From: Clostridia bacterium
GTDB lineage: Bacteria; Bacillota; Clostridia; Christensenellales; Aristaeellaceae
DNA length: 15,438 bases
Assembly (NCBI GenBank): GCA_016296675.1
Contig: JAEDIV010000050.1
Location: 1 to 15,438, forward strand
Direction of reading: 5' to 3'
Shown here: positions 6,110 to 14,182 of the stretch, one piece after another
Layout of the letters: the number at the start of each line of letters is the position of its first letter
Numbering within the stretch: the stretch's first letter is position 1
The notes under the pieces: model-generated
What the model was told of the DNA's origin: nothing
Database searches by the model: none
Seen by the model: only the letters and a program-made list of their open reading frames with translations
Program-made: the position numbers and the translations under genes

Positions 6110-6328
6110 TTAGTGCATCGTTAACGCCTTTTTGATGATATCAAAAAAGATACCGAACGTTACGGGAACATCCGCCTTCACCCAGCTGTACAAGGAGGTG
6201 ATCAGATAGACACACAGCACAATCACAAAAAACGACACAATCGTCATCACGAAATCAAAAAGGCCGGCCGCTACCTGATAACGGATGCGCCTTTTTCTGT
6301 ATTCGCGTTTGGTGATGATTCTGGGCAT
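6110..6328 (-). CDS. Small single-pass membrane protein
   Basis: This 72-residue protein is not recognised as a named family. The N-terminus is very basic (MPRIITKREYRKRRIRYQ). One long hydrophobic segment (about 24-50, FDFVMTIVSFFVIVLCVYLI and beyond) follows, then a short tail, so a cytoplasmic N-terminus is expected from the positive-inside rule. GGAGG lies eight bases before the ATG, which makes it a convincing gene. It is the first gene behind an internal promoter and lies 15 bases ahead of the family 4 UDG. No functional tie to DNA repair is visible. Confidence 0.8.
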   Translation of the reverse strand: MPRIITKREYRKRRIRYQVAAGLFDFVMTIVSFFVIVLCVYLITSLYSWVKADVPVTFGIFFDIIKKALTMH

Positions 6329-6354
6329 TTATCCAGCCTCCTTCCTGTAAATAA

Positions 6355-6383
6355 ATTCTATCACAAACATAAAGAAATTTCAA
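6355..6383 (-). promoter_or_regulatory. Internal sigma-A promoter after trmL
   Basis: On the minus strand, TTGAAA (6383-6378) and TAGAAT (6360-6355) are separated by exactly 17 bases, and TGA before the -10 gives an extended -10. The -35 begins on the base directly after the trmL stop codon. The leader to the next ATG would be about 20 bases. It would drive the small membrane protein, both UDG genes and the GNAT/YghO-like gene. Confidence 0.7.
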
Positions 6384-6902
6384 TCAGACGTAATCTTTCC
6401 ATTCGCCCGCTTCGGGCGTTTCAAGATGATGCAGTTTGCCGCTTTCCTCAAGGCCCTTAAATTCCTGCTGCCTGAGCGCTTCATACAATACGACGGCTAC
6501 GGAGTTGGAAAGGTTCAATGAACGCGCCTCTGCGCGCATGGGAATTCGGATACATCTTCCGTAATTGTCCTTAAGCAGCTGCTCATCCAGGCCCTTGGTT
6601 TCCTTGCCGAACACCAGATAGTCGTTTTCAGCATACGAAACAGACGCATAATCCCTCGGTGCTTTGGTCGTCGCATAATAAAGGTTCGCGCCCTCGTTTT
6701 TCTCCAAAAAGTCTTGCCAGGATTCATACACCGTATACTCCATCAAGAACCAGTAATCAAGCCCTGCACGCTTTAAATACCTGTCTTCCAGAGAAAAACC
6801 CAGCGGTTTGATCAGATGGAGCTTCGCTCCCGTCGCCGCGCAGGTTCTTGCAATATTACCCGTATTCTGAGGAATCTCCGGCTCTACAAGAACAATGTTC
6901 AT
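6384..6902 (-). CDS. trmL: tRNA (cytidine/uridine-34-2'-O)-methyltransferase TrmL
   Basis: TrmL is a SPOUT-class enzyme that 2'-O-methylates the wobble base of certain tRNA-Leu species, using S-adenosylmethionine. The 172-residue sequence has the family's hallmarks: the N-terminal IVLVEPEIPQNTGNIARTC (motif 1, Asn and Arg), the LVFGKETKGL loop (about 95-104) and the C-terminal IPMRAEARSLNLSNSVAVVLYEALRQ that builds the knotted SAM site. The length is typical (about 155-170). Its ATG overlaps the stop of the HAD gene in an ATGA (6899-6902), so the two are translationally coupled. The stop codon touches the -35 of an internal promoter. Confidence 0.95.
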   Translation of the reverse strand: MNIVLVEPEIPQNTGNIARTCAATGAKLHLIKPLGFSLEDRYLKRAGLDYWFLMEYTVYESWQDFLEKNEGANLYYATTKAPRDYASVSYAENDYLVFGKETKGLDEQLLKDNYGRCIRIPMRAEARSLNLSNSVAVVLYEALRQQEFKGLEESGKLHHLETPEAGEWKDYV

Positions 6903-7732
6903 ATCGTTTCCTCCGAAAGCGCAAATTTCTCAATCGCAATCGCCGCGCCATCTTCGTCCACATCGGGCGCAATGTATTTCGCGGCCTTTTTCAGTACCTC
7001 AACGGCATTGCCCATCGCGACGGGAATGCCGGAAACTTCAAGCATGCCAAGGTCGTTTGACCCATCGCCAAGCGCCATCACTTCATCCATGGTAATGCCC
7101 ATTTTCTGAGCCAGCGCGCGTATTGCCCTGCCCTTTCCGCCGCCTGGCGAAAGGATTTCAAGGTTGAAGGGAAACGCGCTTGACACGGATAAGCCCATGT
7201 CTGAAAACTCTTTTCGAAGCTTATCCATCAGGTTTCTGTCATCCGAATACGCTTCATATTTATAGGGAGCAACGGTGCCTTCCTTAAGAAACCTTTCTTC
7301 GTCATCCATAATCACATAGTCAAGCCCTTTGACCGCTTCGCTTTTCCATGCGCATTTGGAGCCGTATCCGTTGGTTTCATTCAGAACATATATTTTCTTA
7401 CCGACATAGCTGGTCATAAAGCATCCGGCTTCCTTAAGCCGCCTGTACACCTTCATGGAAGTTTCTTTCTCCAGCGTGTCTTCATAAAACGGCGCATCCT
7501 CTTTATTGATGTCCAGATCCAGCCGGCCGCCGTTTGCCGAAATCACAGGCGCATTCAGCCCCGCCTCCACAGCCAGTGCGCGCGCGCCGAAAAATGTTCT
7601 GCCGCTTGCAAGAACGATGGGAATATTCTTTTTTTCGCATGCTCTGAAGGCAGATTTCAGCCTTTCAGTCACCTTTCCCGATTTTCCGACCAATGTGCCG
7701 TCAATATCGGAAACAATCAGCTTTACCGGCAT
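6899..7732 (-). CDS. Cof-type HAD-family phosphatase (second of a tandem pair)
   Basis: This 277-residue cytoplasmic HAD hydrolase of the Cof/YidA (IIB cap) type probably dephosphorylates sugar phosphates, FMN or similar small phosphates; its substrate is unknown. Motif I is DIDGT (Asp9 nucleophile, Asp11 acid/base), motif II ASGRT (Ser43), motif III the Lys in SPGGGKGRAI, and motif IV GDGSNDLGML. The alpha/beta cap lies between motifs II and III. AGGAG sits eight bases before the ATG. The gene overlaps the upstream paralogue by 10 bases and trmL by 4. It has exactly the same length as its neighbour, which fits a tandem duplication followed by divergence. Confidence 0.93.
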   Translation of the reverse strand: MPVKLIVSDIDGTLVGKSGKVTERLKSAFRACEKKNIPIVLASGRTFFGARALAVEAGLNAPVISANGGRLDLDINKEDAPFYEDTLEKETSMKVYRRLKEAGCFMTSYVGKKIYVLNETNGYGSKCAWKSEAVKGLDYVIMDDEERFLKEGTVAPYKYEAYSDDRNLMDKLRKEFSDMGLSVSSAFPFNLEILSPGGGKGRAIRALAQKMGITMDEVMALGDGSNDLGMLEVSGIPVAMGNAVEVLKKAAKYIAPDVDEDGAAIAIEKFALSEETI

Positions 7733-8556
7733 AACATTTTCTCCTGTAACACGTTTTCCATCAAAAACAGTCCTACGCCGCCTTCGGTATTGACCGGCGC
7801 TATATATTTTGCTATCGCCCTGACTTCCTCAACCGCGTTGCCCATCGCAACCGGATGACCCGAAGCCATAAGCATATCCAGATCATTGGTATAATCGCCA
7901 AAGGCCATGACCTCATCCTTCTTAAGGCCAAAGTGCTCCCAAAGCCGCCTGATCGCGCTTCCTTTGTCAATGCCCCGAGGCATCACTTCAAGGTTGCCGC
8001 TTCCTGAGGAACAATGCTTAATGCCCCTTTGGTCAAGCAGCTTTCTTGCCCTTTGAAACGCTTCCTCGTCTTTTGTGAAAACCACAAATTTATATGCAGT
8101 CGACGGAGCATATCTTTTCATTTTTTCAGGATCATATTCGGCCTTGACGTCCCCTGCCTGCACGTTCATCTGAAGCGACCGGATGTGTCTTTCCGGCGCA
8201 AGTTCCGGATGGACGACATAATTGACCTCTCTCGTGTACGCTTCAAAATTCACTTCCGCTTCCAGCATGGCATCCATCACTCGCCTGCCCTCGTCCTCTG
8301 TAAACGTTCCTTCAAACACCAAAGGTCCATTTGCCGATGCTTCAATGCGCGCGCCGTTGGCGGAAACAATTGCGCAGTCAACGCCGATGCGTTCGGCCGT
8401 GCGCCGAATGAACGGAAATCCCCTTCCGCTGACAAGCGCAAGGCGGATTCCTCTTTTTTCGCATTCTCTGAGCGCTTTTATATTCACATCCGGGATCTCT
8501 CCGGCATGCGCAAAAAGCGTTCCGTCCAGATCCATGCATACAAGCTTAATGTTCAT
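7723..8556 (-). CDS. Cof-type HAD-family phosphatase (first of a tandem pair)
   Basis: This 277-residue Cof/YidA-type HAD phosphatase has an unknown substrate. Motif I is MDLDGT (Asp9, Asp11), motif II VSGRG, motif III the Lys in GIDKGSAI, and motif IV GDYTNDLDML, with the IIB cap between II and III. I use the ATG at 8556, not the longer frame from 8598. It has GGAG eight bases upstream, overlaps the stop of the GNAT gene as ATGA, starts right before the first beta strand, and gives the same length as its paralogue. It overlaps the next HAD gene by 10 bases. Confidence 0.93.
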   Translation of the reverse strand: MNIKLVCMDLDGTLFAHAGEIPDVNIKALRECEKRGIRLALVSGRGFPFIRRTAERIGVDCAIVSANGARIEASANGPLVFEGTFTEDEGRRVMDAMLEAEVNFEAYTREVNYVVHPELAPERHIRSLQMNVQAGDVKAEYDPEKMKRYAPSTAYKFVVFTKDEEAFQRARKLLDQRGIKHCSSGSGNLEVMPRGIDKGSAIRRLWEHFGLKKDEVMAFGDYTNDLDMLMASGHPVAMGNAVEEVRAIAKYIAPVNTEGGVGLFLMENVLQEKMLCR

Positions 8557-9026
8557 TGATCCGTCTCCATCATATAGATTCTGGAAGTTTCCTTCCACGG
8601 ATGAACGCCTTCGCCGATGTATTTCCCGCCGTATCTTTCATAAAAGGATGTGTGGTCGGTCGCAAGGTATATGCGCAAAAATCCATTTGCCTTTGCATAT
8701 TCCCGGACTTTTTCAATCAGCTTTCCTGCGATTCCGCGCTTTCTTTTGTCCTCATTCACATACAGCGCGCAAAGCCACGGCATAAGATCCATGCGGCTGA
8801 TAAAATCGTTGGTTATGATTCCGGCGCATCCGACAGGTACATCGCCCTCAAAAGCGACAAACCACTCAGGCAGGCAAAAAGAAGCGTTCACCGCATGAGA
8901 AATACAGTCCTCATACAATCGTTTTCCTTCCTCGTCCGTCCATTTGGACGCGATATAATCGGAAAACGCCTGCCATTTTTCGGGGTTTTCCCGTACAGAT
9001 TCAATCCTTATTGCATGATTTTCCAT
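8553..9026 (-). CDS. GNAT-family N-acetyltransferase
   Basis: This 157-residue acetyltransferase of the GNAT fold transfers acetyl from acetyl-CoA to an unknown amine. The acetyl-CoA pyrophosphate loop is visible in LYVNEDKRKRGIAGKLI (motif A, R/Q-x-x-G-x-A form), preceded by the beta-strand pair around VPVGCAGI. A C-terminal beta strand/helix with YLATDHTSFYERYGGKYIG matches motif B. The start overlaps the end of the pseudouridine synthase gene by 19 bases, and the stop overlaps the HAD gene as ATGA, so it sits inside a translationally coupled chain. The ribosome binding site (AAGGTGAAG) is moderate. The substrate cannot be inferred from the neighbours. Confidence 0.9.
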   Translation of the reverse strand: MENHAIRIESVRENPEKWQAFSDYIASKWTDEEGKRLYEDCISHAVNASFCLPEWFVAFEGDVPVGCAGIITNDFISRMDLMPWLCALYVNEDKRKRGIAGKLIEKVREYAKANGFLRIYLATDHTSFYERYGGKYIGEGVHPWKETSRIYMMETDQ

Positions 9027-9886
9027 TGTCCCGCTTCACCTTCAAACCAAACGCCCTCGTATTTTGAAAGACCTTCCGCGCCGGAAATCATCATCTTTAC
9101 GCATTTCAGGCAAACATCGGTTTGTGAAAGCTTTTTGTTGACCGCGCGGTTTCCGTATTTGTCATCGCCCAAAAGCGGCCGTCCGATATGCGCAAGGTGC
9201 GCGCGAATCTGATGCGTGCGTCCGGTAAAAATGCGCACCTCAAGATCGGAAAATAAGACATCCGACACCGTTTTTTCATCAAGCACAGTATACGCCGTTT
9301 CAATAATCTTGCTCCCCGGCGCATTTACGTCCTCGACAAATACGCGCGCTGCCGTCGATTTTTTGGTAAGATATGCTGTCAGGCTCTGGGTTCTCTTCGG
9401 CATTTTCCCGATAGCCAGCGCCCGATAGATCTTTATAACCTTGTGGTTTTTAAATGCGTCCAGGAGCTTTTTTTCCATATCGCGCGATTTGGCCGCCAGC
9501 ATCACGCCTTCTGTACCTGTATCCAGCCGATGGACAAGATACGCTTCTCCATACGTTTTCTGAAGCCTTATAAACACAGTATCCTCGCCGATGCCGTCCT
9601 GATCCACGTCGACCGGAAGGCCGGATGGCTTTATAAATGCAAGCAGCGCTTCATCCTCAAATACAACTTTCAAAGGCTTCGGCTCATATTTCTTCTCCGT
9701 ATAAACGGCAATTTCATCCCCGGCCCACACTGTTTCGTCCGTGCCGATCCTTTTTCCATTGATACGGATATCTTTTTTCTTAAGCGCGTTTCTCACGCAA
9801 AACCCGGGAAGCAGAGGAAACGCACGGCACAGATATTTTGAAACCGTCATGCCCCCGCCGTTTTCGGGAACTACAGATTGAATCAC
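9008..9886 (-). CDS. RluA/RluD-family pseudouridine synthase
   Basis: This 292-residue enzyme isomerises uridine to pseudouridine in rRNA or tRNA. An N-terminal S4-like RNA-binding part (about 12-60, with LKKKDIRINGKRIG) is followed by the catalytic domain with HRLDTGTEGVML (catalytic Asp122) and GRTHQIRAHLAHIGRPLLGDDKYG. I choose GTG at 9886 as start: it forms a GTGA overlap with the stop of the MFS gene, has AGGA nine bases upstream, and gives the usual N-terminus (short strand, then VSKYL). The ATG at 9928 would lie 46 bases inside the MFS gene; the ATG at 9850 would remove the first strand. The exact site (RluB-E type, or other) is not deducible. It overlaps the GNAT gene by 19 bases. Confidence 0.93.
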   Translation of the reverse strand: MIQSVVPENGGGMTVSKYLCRAFPLLPGFCVRNALKKKDIRINGKRIGTDETVWAGDEIAVYTEKKYEPKPLKVVFEDEALLAFIKPSGLPVDVDQDGIGEDTVFIRLQKTYGEAYLVHRLDTGTEGVMLAAKSRDMEKKLLDAFKNHKVIKIYRALAIGKMPKRTQSLTAYLTKKSTAARVFVEDVNAPGSKIIETAYTVLDEKTVSDVLFSDLEVRIFTGRTHQIRAHLAHIGRPLLGDDKYGNRAVNKKLSQTDVCLKCVKMMISGAEGLSKYEGVWFEGEAGQWKIMQ

Positions 9887-11061
9887 GCTTCCACATCCTT
9901 TTTGGGAATCATCACAGCCGCAATACACGCTATGAGCGCGGAAATTGCCGTAAACATCATGCCCCAGGAAATGCCCATCGACGATTCAACCGCGCCGAAG
10001 AAGGGCGCATACACCGTCTTTCCGAGGAAATGGAACATGAGCAAAACGCCGGAGGCCAGAAAGCGATCCTGCGGAGCCACTTCACAGGCCATGCTCAGTA
10101 CGATCGGAATGATCGGGCCGCAGGCCAGCATGCTTATGATCATGCAGACAAGGGAAACCGTCGCGTTTCCCATAACGGAAGCCGCCGCCAGGAATGCAAA
10201 GGAAACAAACAGAGCAATCCGGACAAATTTGAGTTCATCCACCTTCACAAAGCTCATCGCAAGGCGGGAAACCGCAATTGAGAAATACAAACACGATACG
10301 ACAACCGCTTCATATTTCTGATATTTCATATCCATAAAACGTCTGCCCCAATCGAGCACGCCGTTAAAGTACATGCCCAGCGCAAAGAGAATGACGATCA
10401 TGGGAACTATGCTCTTATTGGTAAAAAGGCGCTTAAGCGCAGACACGGAAAAGCGCATGCTGTCCGCATCCTCCGCCTCAAAATCGCGGAATTTTCCTTT
10501 CGTCACAGCAAGCATAAGGATGGATACAACAATCGCAACAATGCCAAGCGGCAGATACGCCGCCTGGAACCGACCCGCGCCTTTGACCACCCATCCGTAC
10601 GCAAAGGGCATGAAGAATCCTGCAAGGCCGTACACCGCATGCATCGCACACATCATCTGCGCGCCCTTTTTTCCGGTATACAGATCCGACATCGTCGCAC
10701 TTGCCACAGAGTCGATGCATCCGCAGGCAAAGCCCGAAAGCGCAATCAGAAAAATGAACACAGGGAAAGAATACGTACCGGTAAGCGTAATGAGCGCAAG
10801 CGCCGAACCCAGCGCGCCGACAAGAATGATCAGCGGCTTTCTGATTCTTCCGATCATGAAAATGACCAGCATGAACGCAGTCATGCTCAGAACCGTATTC
10901 ATCGAGCCGGGCAGGCCCTTAAGCGCGCCTTCCAGCGAATAAAAGTCGATGACAGAGGTATTCAGATATCCCATCGCCGCATGCGTAGCAGACAAAACCC
11001 ACATGCTCAAAAACACACAGGCGGTGTACAGATAGATTTTCTTCTTTCCTATTCTTTCCAT
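9883..11061 (-). CDS. MFS transporter
   Basis: This 392-residue integral membrane protein has about 12 hydrophobic segments in two halves split by a basic/acidic loop (around 190-215, TKGKFRDFEAEDADSMRF), as in major facilitator superfamily carriers. A MIGRIRKP stretch after the second segment corresponds to the conserved cytoplasmic loop 2-3. A charged end (PKKDVEA) closes it. The substrate is unknown. Its place behind a tyrosine T-box, tyrS and an aminotransferase makes an amino acid or aromatic compound possible, but the sequence resembles sugar/fucose-permease-like MFS proteins as much as any. Its ATG lies 13 bases inside the yigZ end with a weak ribosome binding site, suggesting coupling. 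Confidence 0.88.
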   Translation of the reverse strand: MERIGKKKIYLYTACVFLSMWVLSATHAAMGYLNTSVIDFYSLEGALKGLPGSMNTVLSMTAFMLVIFMIGRIRKPLIILVGALGSALALITLTGTYSFPVFIFLIALSGFACGCIDSVASATMSDLYTGKKGAQMMCAMHAVYGLAGFFMPFAYGWVVKGAGRFQAAYLPLGIVAIVVSILMLAVTKGKFRDFEAEDADSMRFSVSALKRLFTNKSIVPMIVILFALGMYFNGVLDWGRRFMDMKYQKYEAVVVSCLYFSIAVSRLAMSFVKVDELKFVRIALFVSFAFLAAASVMGNATVSLVCMIISMLACGPIIPIVLSMACEVAPQDRFLASGVLLMFHFLGKTVYAPFFGAVESSMGISWGMMFTAISALIACIAAVMIPKKDVEA

Positions 11062-11684
11062 GCTAGATACATCTCTTCCATTCGTATTGGTTCAATTTTG
11101 CCGTCAGTTGCGGATACAATATCGCTCACAAACTTTTCTTCATCTTCGCATTTCACAATCAGCGTCATGACAATCGCATCCGAAAACGCCTTGTCCTCTA
11201 TGATGACCGGCTGCGACTTCAAAAAGTACTCTACCCTTCCAAGAGACGGATAAGGTATTTCCATGATATAGCGCGCCGTCGGATGAATTACGCCAACGCC
11301 GCAGGCATTGACTGCAGCCGCCGCGCCCTGGGAATATGCGCGCACAAGGCCGCCCGCGCCCAGCAGAATACCGCCGAAATAGCGCGTAACAACGACGCAG
11401 CAATTCGTCACTCCCCGCGCCTTCAGTACCTCAATAATGGGAAGCCCCGCTGTTCCGCCGGGCTCCCCATCGTCTGAATAGCGCATAATGCCCATATTGG
11501 ATCCGATGATATAGGCATAGCAGTTGTGCGTCGCGTCCTTGTGCTTTGTACGGATTTCATTTAAGAATTTAAGGGCCTCTTCTTCCGTTTCCACGGGACA
11601 GCCGTATCCGATAAAGCGGGATTTGTTTACAATAAACTCGTCCTGGGACCTCTGCATGAAGGTTTTGTATGGTTTCAGCGCCAT
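11049..11684 (-). CDS. yigZ: YigZ/IMPACT-family protein
   Basis: This 211-residue protein of the YigZ (UPF0029/IMPACT) family is a conserved, weakly characterised group that binds nucleotides or RNA; the eukaryotic IMPACT homologue modulates Gcn2. The N-terminal domain carries the signature SRFIGYGCPV, the run RYSDDGEPGGTAGLPI (about 68-83) and VVVTRYFGGILLGAGGLVRAYSQGA (about 97-121). The C-terminal part (about 140-205) is a ferredoxin-like DUF1949 domain. The ATG follows the tyrS stop by a single base, and no Shine-Dalgarno sequence is visible in the A-rich end of tyrS. Expression therefore likely depends on ribosomes finishing tyrS. Confidence 0.95.
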   Translation of the reverse strand: MALKPYKTFMQRSQDEFIVNKSRFIGYGCPVETEEEALKFLNEIRTKHKDATHNCYAYIIGSNMGIMRYSDDGEPGGTAGLPIIEVLKARGVTNCCVVVTRYFGGILLGAGGLVRAYSQGAAAAVNACGVGVIHPTARYIMEIPYPSLGRVEYFLKSQPVIIEDKAFSDAIVMTLIVKCEDEEKFVSDIVSATDGKIEPIRMEEMYLAWKE

Positions 11685-11685
11685 A

Positions 11686-12924
11686 TTACTTTTTGAGCAT
11701 CAGAACGTGGTAGGCTTTCTTGCCGCGTCTGATTAAGAGGCCTTCGCCGTCGATCATTTCCTTGGTGATTCTGGTTTCGGGGTCGGTGACCTTGTCATCG
11801 CCTACATAGAAGCCGCCCTGCTGCATGGCTTTTCTGGCTTCGCCGTTGGACTTGAAAAGGCCGGCCTTGGCTGCCCAGGCAAGGAGTCTGTTTTCCTCGG
11901 CGAGCTCTTCTTCGGTAATGTAGGTCGTGGGCGCGCTGCCGGCTGCGCCTGCGCCGCCGAAGAGCGCTTCAGCCGCTTCCTTGGCCTTGATCGCTTCATC
12001 TTCACCGTGGATGAGCTTGGTAACTTCAAAGGCAAGCACGCGCTTGGCTTCGTTGATCTGGCTGTCCTTAAGCGCACCGAGACGCTTGACTTCGTCCATC
12101 GGAAGGAAGGTCAGGAGCGCAAGGCACTTTTCAACGTCGGCGTCGTCCACGTTTCTCCAGTACTGGTAGAAGTCGTAGGGAGAGGTCTTGTTGGCGTCAA
12201 GCCACAGAGCGCCCTTTTCGGTCTTGCCCATCTTCTTGCCTTCATGGGTCAGAAGGAGCTTGAAGGTCAGCGCAAAGGCGGGCTTTTCGAGCTTTCTTCT
12301 GATGAGGTCAGCGCCGGAGAGCATATTGCTCCACTGGTCATCGCCGCCGGCCTGCATGCAGCAGCCGTACTTTTCGAAAAGCTTCAAAAAGTCGTAGGAC
12401 TGCATGAGCATGTAGTTGAACTCAAGGAACGTGAGGCCCTTTTCAAGGCGCTGCTTGTAGCACTCGGCAGTCAGCATACGGTTAACAGAGAACAGCGCGC
12501 CGACATCGCGAAGGAATTCCATGTAGTTAAGGTTACGGAGCCAGTCGGCGTTGTTTACGATGATCGCCGCGTTTTCCTTTTCGGGATCGAAATCCAGGAA
12601 GCGGGACATCTGCTTTTTGATCTGTTCAACGTTGTGATCGATGGTCTCAACGGTCATCATCTTGCGCATATCGGTCTTTCCGGAGGGATCGCCGATCATC
12701 GCGGTGCCGCCGCCCATGAGGGCGATCGGGCGATGACCGGCTCTCTGCAGATGCGCCATGGCCATGATCGGAATGTAGTGACCGATGTGAAGGCTGTCCG
12801 CAGTCGGGTCAAAGCCGGTGTAGAAGGTCACAGGGCCTTCTTCAAAGGCCTTGTTGAGCTCGTCTTCAAAAGTAACCTGCGCGATAAATCCGCGTTCTCT
12901 TAAGATATCAAGTGCGTTTTTCAT
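11686..12924 (-). CDS. tyrS: Tyrosyl-tRNA synthetase
   Basis: TyrS charges tRNA-Tyr with tyrosine. This 412-residue class I synthetase has the HIGH motif in GFDPTADSLHIGH (46-49), the tyrosine-pocket segments LMQSYDF and QAGGDDQWSN (about 191-200), the KMSKS-equivalent KMGKT (231-235), and a C-terminal S4 domain (about 345-412). GGAG lies ten bases before the ATG. It follows the aminotransferase by 18 bases, with no terminator between them, so both sit behind the UAC T-box leader. This is the expected regulation for tyrS: uncharged tRNA-Tyr lets transcription proceed. Codon choice is rich in C/G-ending codons, as in guaB and unlike the later genes of the run, which suggests high expression. 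Confidence 0.98.
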   Translation of the reverse strand: MKNALDILRERGFIAQVTFEDELNKAFEEGPVTFYTGFDPTADSLHIGHYIPIMAMAHLQRAGHRPIALMGGGTAMIGDPSGKTDMRKMMTVETIDHNVEQIKKQMSRFLDFDPEKENAAIIVNNADWLRNLNYMEFLRDVGALFSVNRMLTAECYKQRLEKGLTFLEFNYMLMQSYDFLKLFEKYGCCMQAGGDDQWSNMLSGADLIRRKLEKPAFALTFKLLLTHEGKKMGKTEKGALWLDANKTSPYDFYQYWRNVDDADVEKCLALLTFLPMDEVKRLGALKDSQINEAKRVLAFEVTKLIHGEDEAIKAKEAAEALFGGAGAAGSAPTTYITEEELAEENRLLAWAAKAGLFKSNGEARKAMQQGGFYVGDDKVTDPETRITKEMIDGEGLLIRRGKKAYHVLMLKK

Positions 12925-12942
12925 TTTGTTCTCTCTCCTATA

Positions 12943-14130
12943 TTACATGTTCTCTTTAATAACTTTTGAAAGCTTCTCCATGCCCTCATAGATCTTGTCA
13001 ACGGGGGAATTGGAGAAATTGAGGCGGATGGTATTCAAGTGTCCGCCTTCAGCATAAAAATGCGTTCCGGGCACATACGCAACGCCCGCGTCCACCGCTT
13101 TTGTAAGAAGTGTAAGCGTATTCACATGCTCCGGAAGCTCCGCCCACACGAACAGTCCGCCCTCCGGCGCGTTCAGCTTCGTTCCTTCCGGGAACGCCTT
13201 GAAGCCTTCAAGCATCGCGTTCATCTGAGCGCGGTAACCCTTCGTGATTCTTTCAATATGCGGTCTTAATAGTCCCTTTCTCAGATAAGAATCGACGATC
13301 GCCTGCGTAATCAGCGGGCAGTGAAGGTCGCTGGACTGCTTTCCGATGACGCATTTGCGCATCAGCTTCGGGAAAGAAATCACCATCGCGCCTACGCGCA
13401 TGCCGGGCGAAATGAGCTTGGAGAAGCTTGAAAGATACACAACCCAGCCGTCCTTGTCAAAGCTCTTGATGGTCGGAAGCGCTTCGCCCGTGTACCTCAG
13501 ATCACGGTAAGGATCGTCCTCCGCGACAATCACGCCGTATTCACCGGCAAGCTCTGCAATGCGCCTGCGCCTCTCAATCGAAAGCGTCGTTCCGGTCGGA
13601 TTCTGGAACGTGGGGATGATATAAGCAAGCTTTGGACGATACTTTTTCATCGCTTCTTCCAAAGCTTCCGGAATCACACCCCTTTCATCGCTTTTTACCG
13701 GCACGATCTTCGCGTGATACGTATTGATCGCCTGAAGCGCGCCCAGGAACGTGGGATCCTCAACCAGTACCACGTCGCCCGGATCAATCAGCGCCTTTAA
13801 AAGGAGATCCATGCCCTGCGTGGAGCCGCCGGTCGGAAGAATCTCTTCCTCTTTGCAGTCAATGCCCTCTTCCTTCAAAAAGGCGTGAATGCTGCCCTTA
13901 AGCGGAATAAAACCTTCCGTCGCGCCGTACTGAAGAATGGGCGCGCCGACGGTTTCAATCACTTCCTTGGCAATGGGCGCAATCACTTCAGGCTCCAGTG
14001 CCTGATTTGAGGGATTTCCGCCGGCAAAGGAAATCATTCCGGGCTTTCCCAGAAGCTTAAAAATATCTCTGATGGCGCTTCCCGAAATCGGCGCCATGTG
14101 CTTTGCAAACAAGGATTCACTAAACTGCAT
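12943..14130 (-). CDS. PLP-dependent class I aminotransferase, probably aromatic (tyrosine-forming)
   Basis: This 395-residue fold-type I aminotransferase belongs to the LysN/ARO8/MocR-catalytic-domain group. Visible are the cofactor lysine in LSSFSKLISPGMRVG (Lys238), FQNPTG (Asn177), AEDDPYRDL (Asp205, Tyr208), the phosphate-binding GGSTQGMDL (about 101-109), FAGGNP near the N-terminus and the substrate carboxylate-binding Arg in NTIRLNFS. There is no N-terminal GntR domain, so it is an enzyme, not a MocR regulator. The ATG at 14130 has AAGGAG nine bases upstream; the longer frame to 14169 would run through the terminator hairpin of the leader. Being the first gene behind a Tyr-specific T-box and ahead of tyrS, it is inferred to transaminate 4-hydroxyphenylpyruvate to tyrosine. 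2-Aminoadipate or branched-chain activity is possible. Confidence 0.9.
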   Translation of the reverse strand: MQFSESLFAKHMAPISGSAIRDIFKLLGKPGMISFAGGNPSNQALEPEVIAPIAKEVIETVGAPILQYGATEGFIPLKGSIHAFLKEEGIDCKEEEILPTGGSTQGMDLLLKALIDPGDVVLVEDPTFLGALQAINTYHAKIVPVKSDERGVIPEALEEAMKKYRPKLAYIIPTFQNPTGTTLSIERRRRIAELAGEYGVIVAEDDPYRDLRYTGEALPTIKSFDKDGWVVYLSSFSKLISPGMRVGAMVISFPKLMRKCVIGKQSSDLHCPLITQAIVDSYLRKGLLRPHIERITKGYRAQMNAMLEGFKAFPEGTKLNAPEGGLFVWAELPEHVNTLTLLTKAVDAGVAYVPGTHFYAEGGHLNTIRLNFSNSPVDKIYEGMEKLSKVIKENM

Positions 14131-14149
14131 CAAAACACTCTCCTTAAAC

Positions 14150-14182
14150 AAAAACGCCTTCCCCACCATTTCGGGGAAGGCG
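14150..14182 (-). terminator. T-box-controlled terminator
   Basis: CGCCTTCCCC (minus strand, 14182-14173) pairs perfectly with GGGGAAGGCG (14164-14155) around an 8-base loop, followed by five T residues (14154-14150). The 5' arm shares CTTCC with the antiterminator, so the two helices exclude each other. Confidence 0.93.

Noticed and set aside
9850..9928. Alternative starts of the RluA-type gene (ATG 9928 or ATG 9850)
   Set aside because: The first lies 46 bases inside the MFS gene; the second has GGGGG too close and cuts the first strand. GTG at 9886 fits both the ribosome site and the family N-terminus.
12007..12903. Long plus-strand open frame (298 codons) opposite tyrS
   Set aside because: It is antisense to a certain tyrS with C/G-ending codons, which leaves few stops on the other strand. 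It has no recognisable motifs and no ribosome binding site.
14131..14169. Longer N-terminus of the aminotransferase from the ATG at 14169
   Set aside because: It would be encoded by the terminator hairpin of the leader. The ATG at 14130 has a proper ribosome site and fits the family start.
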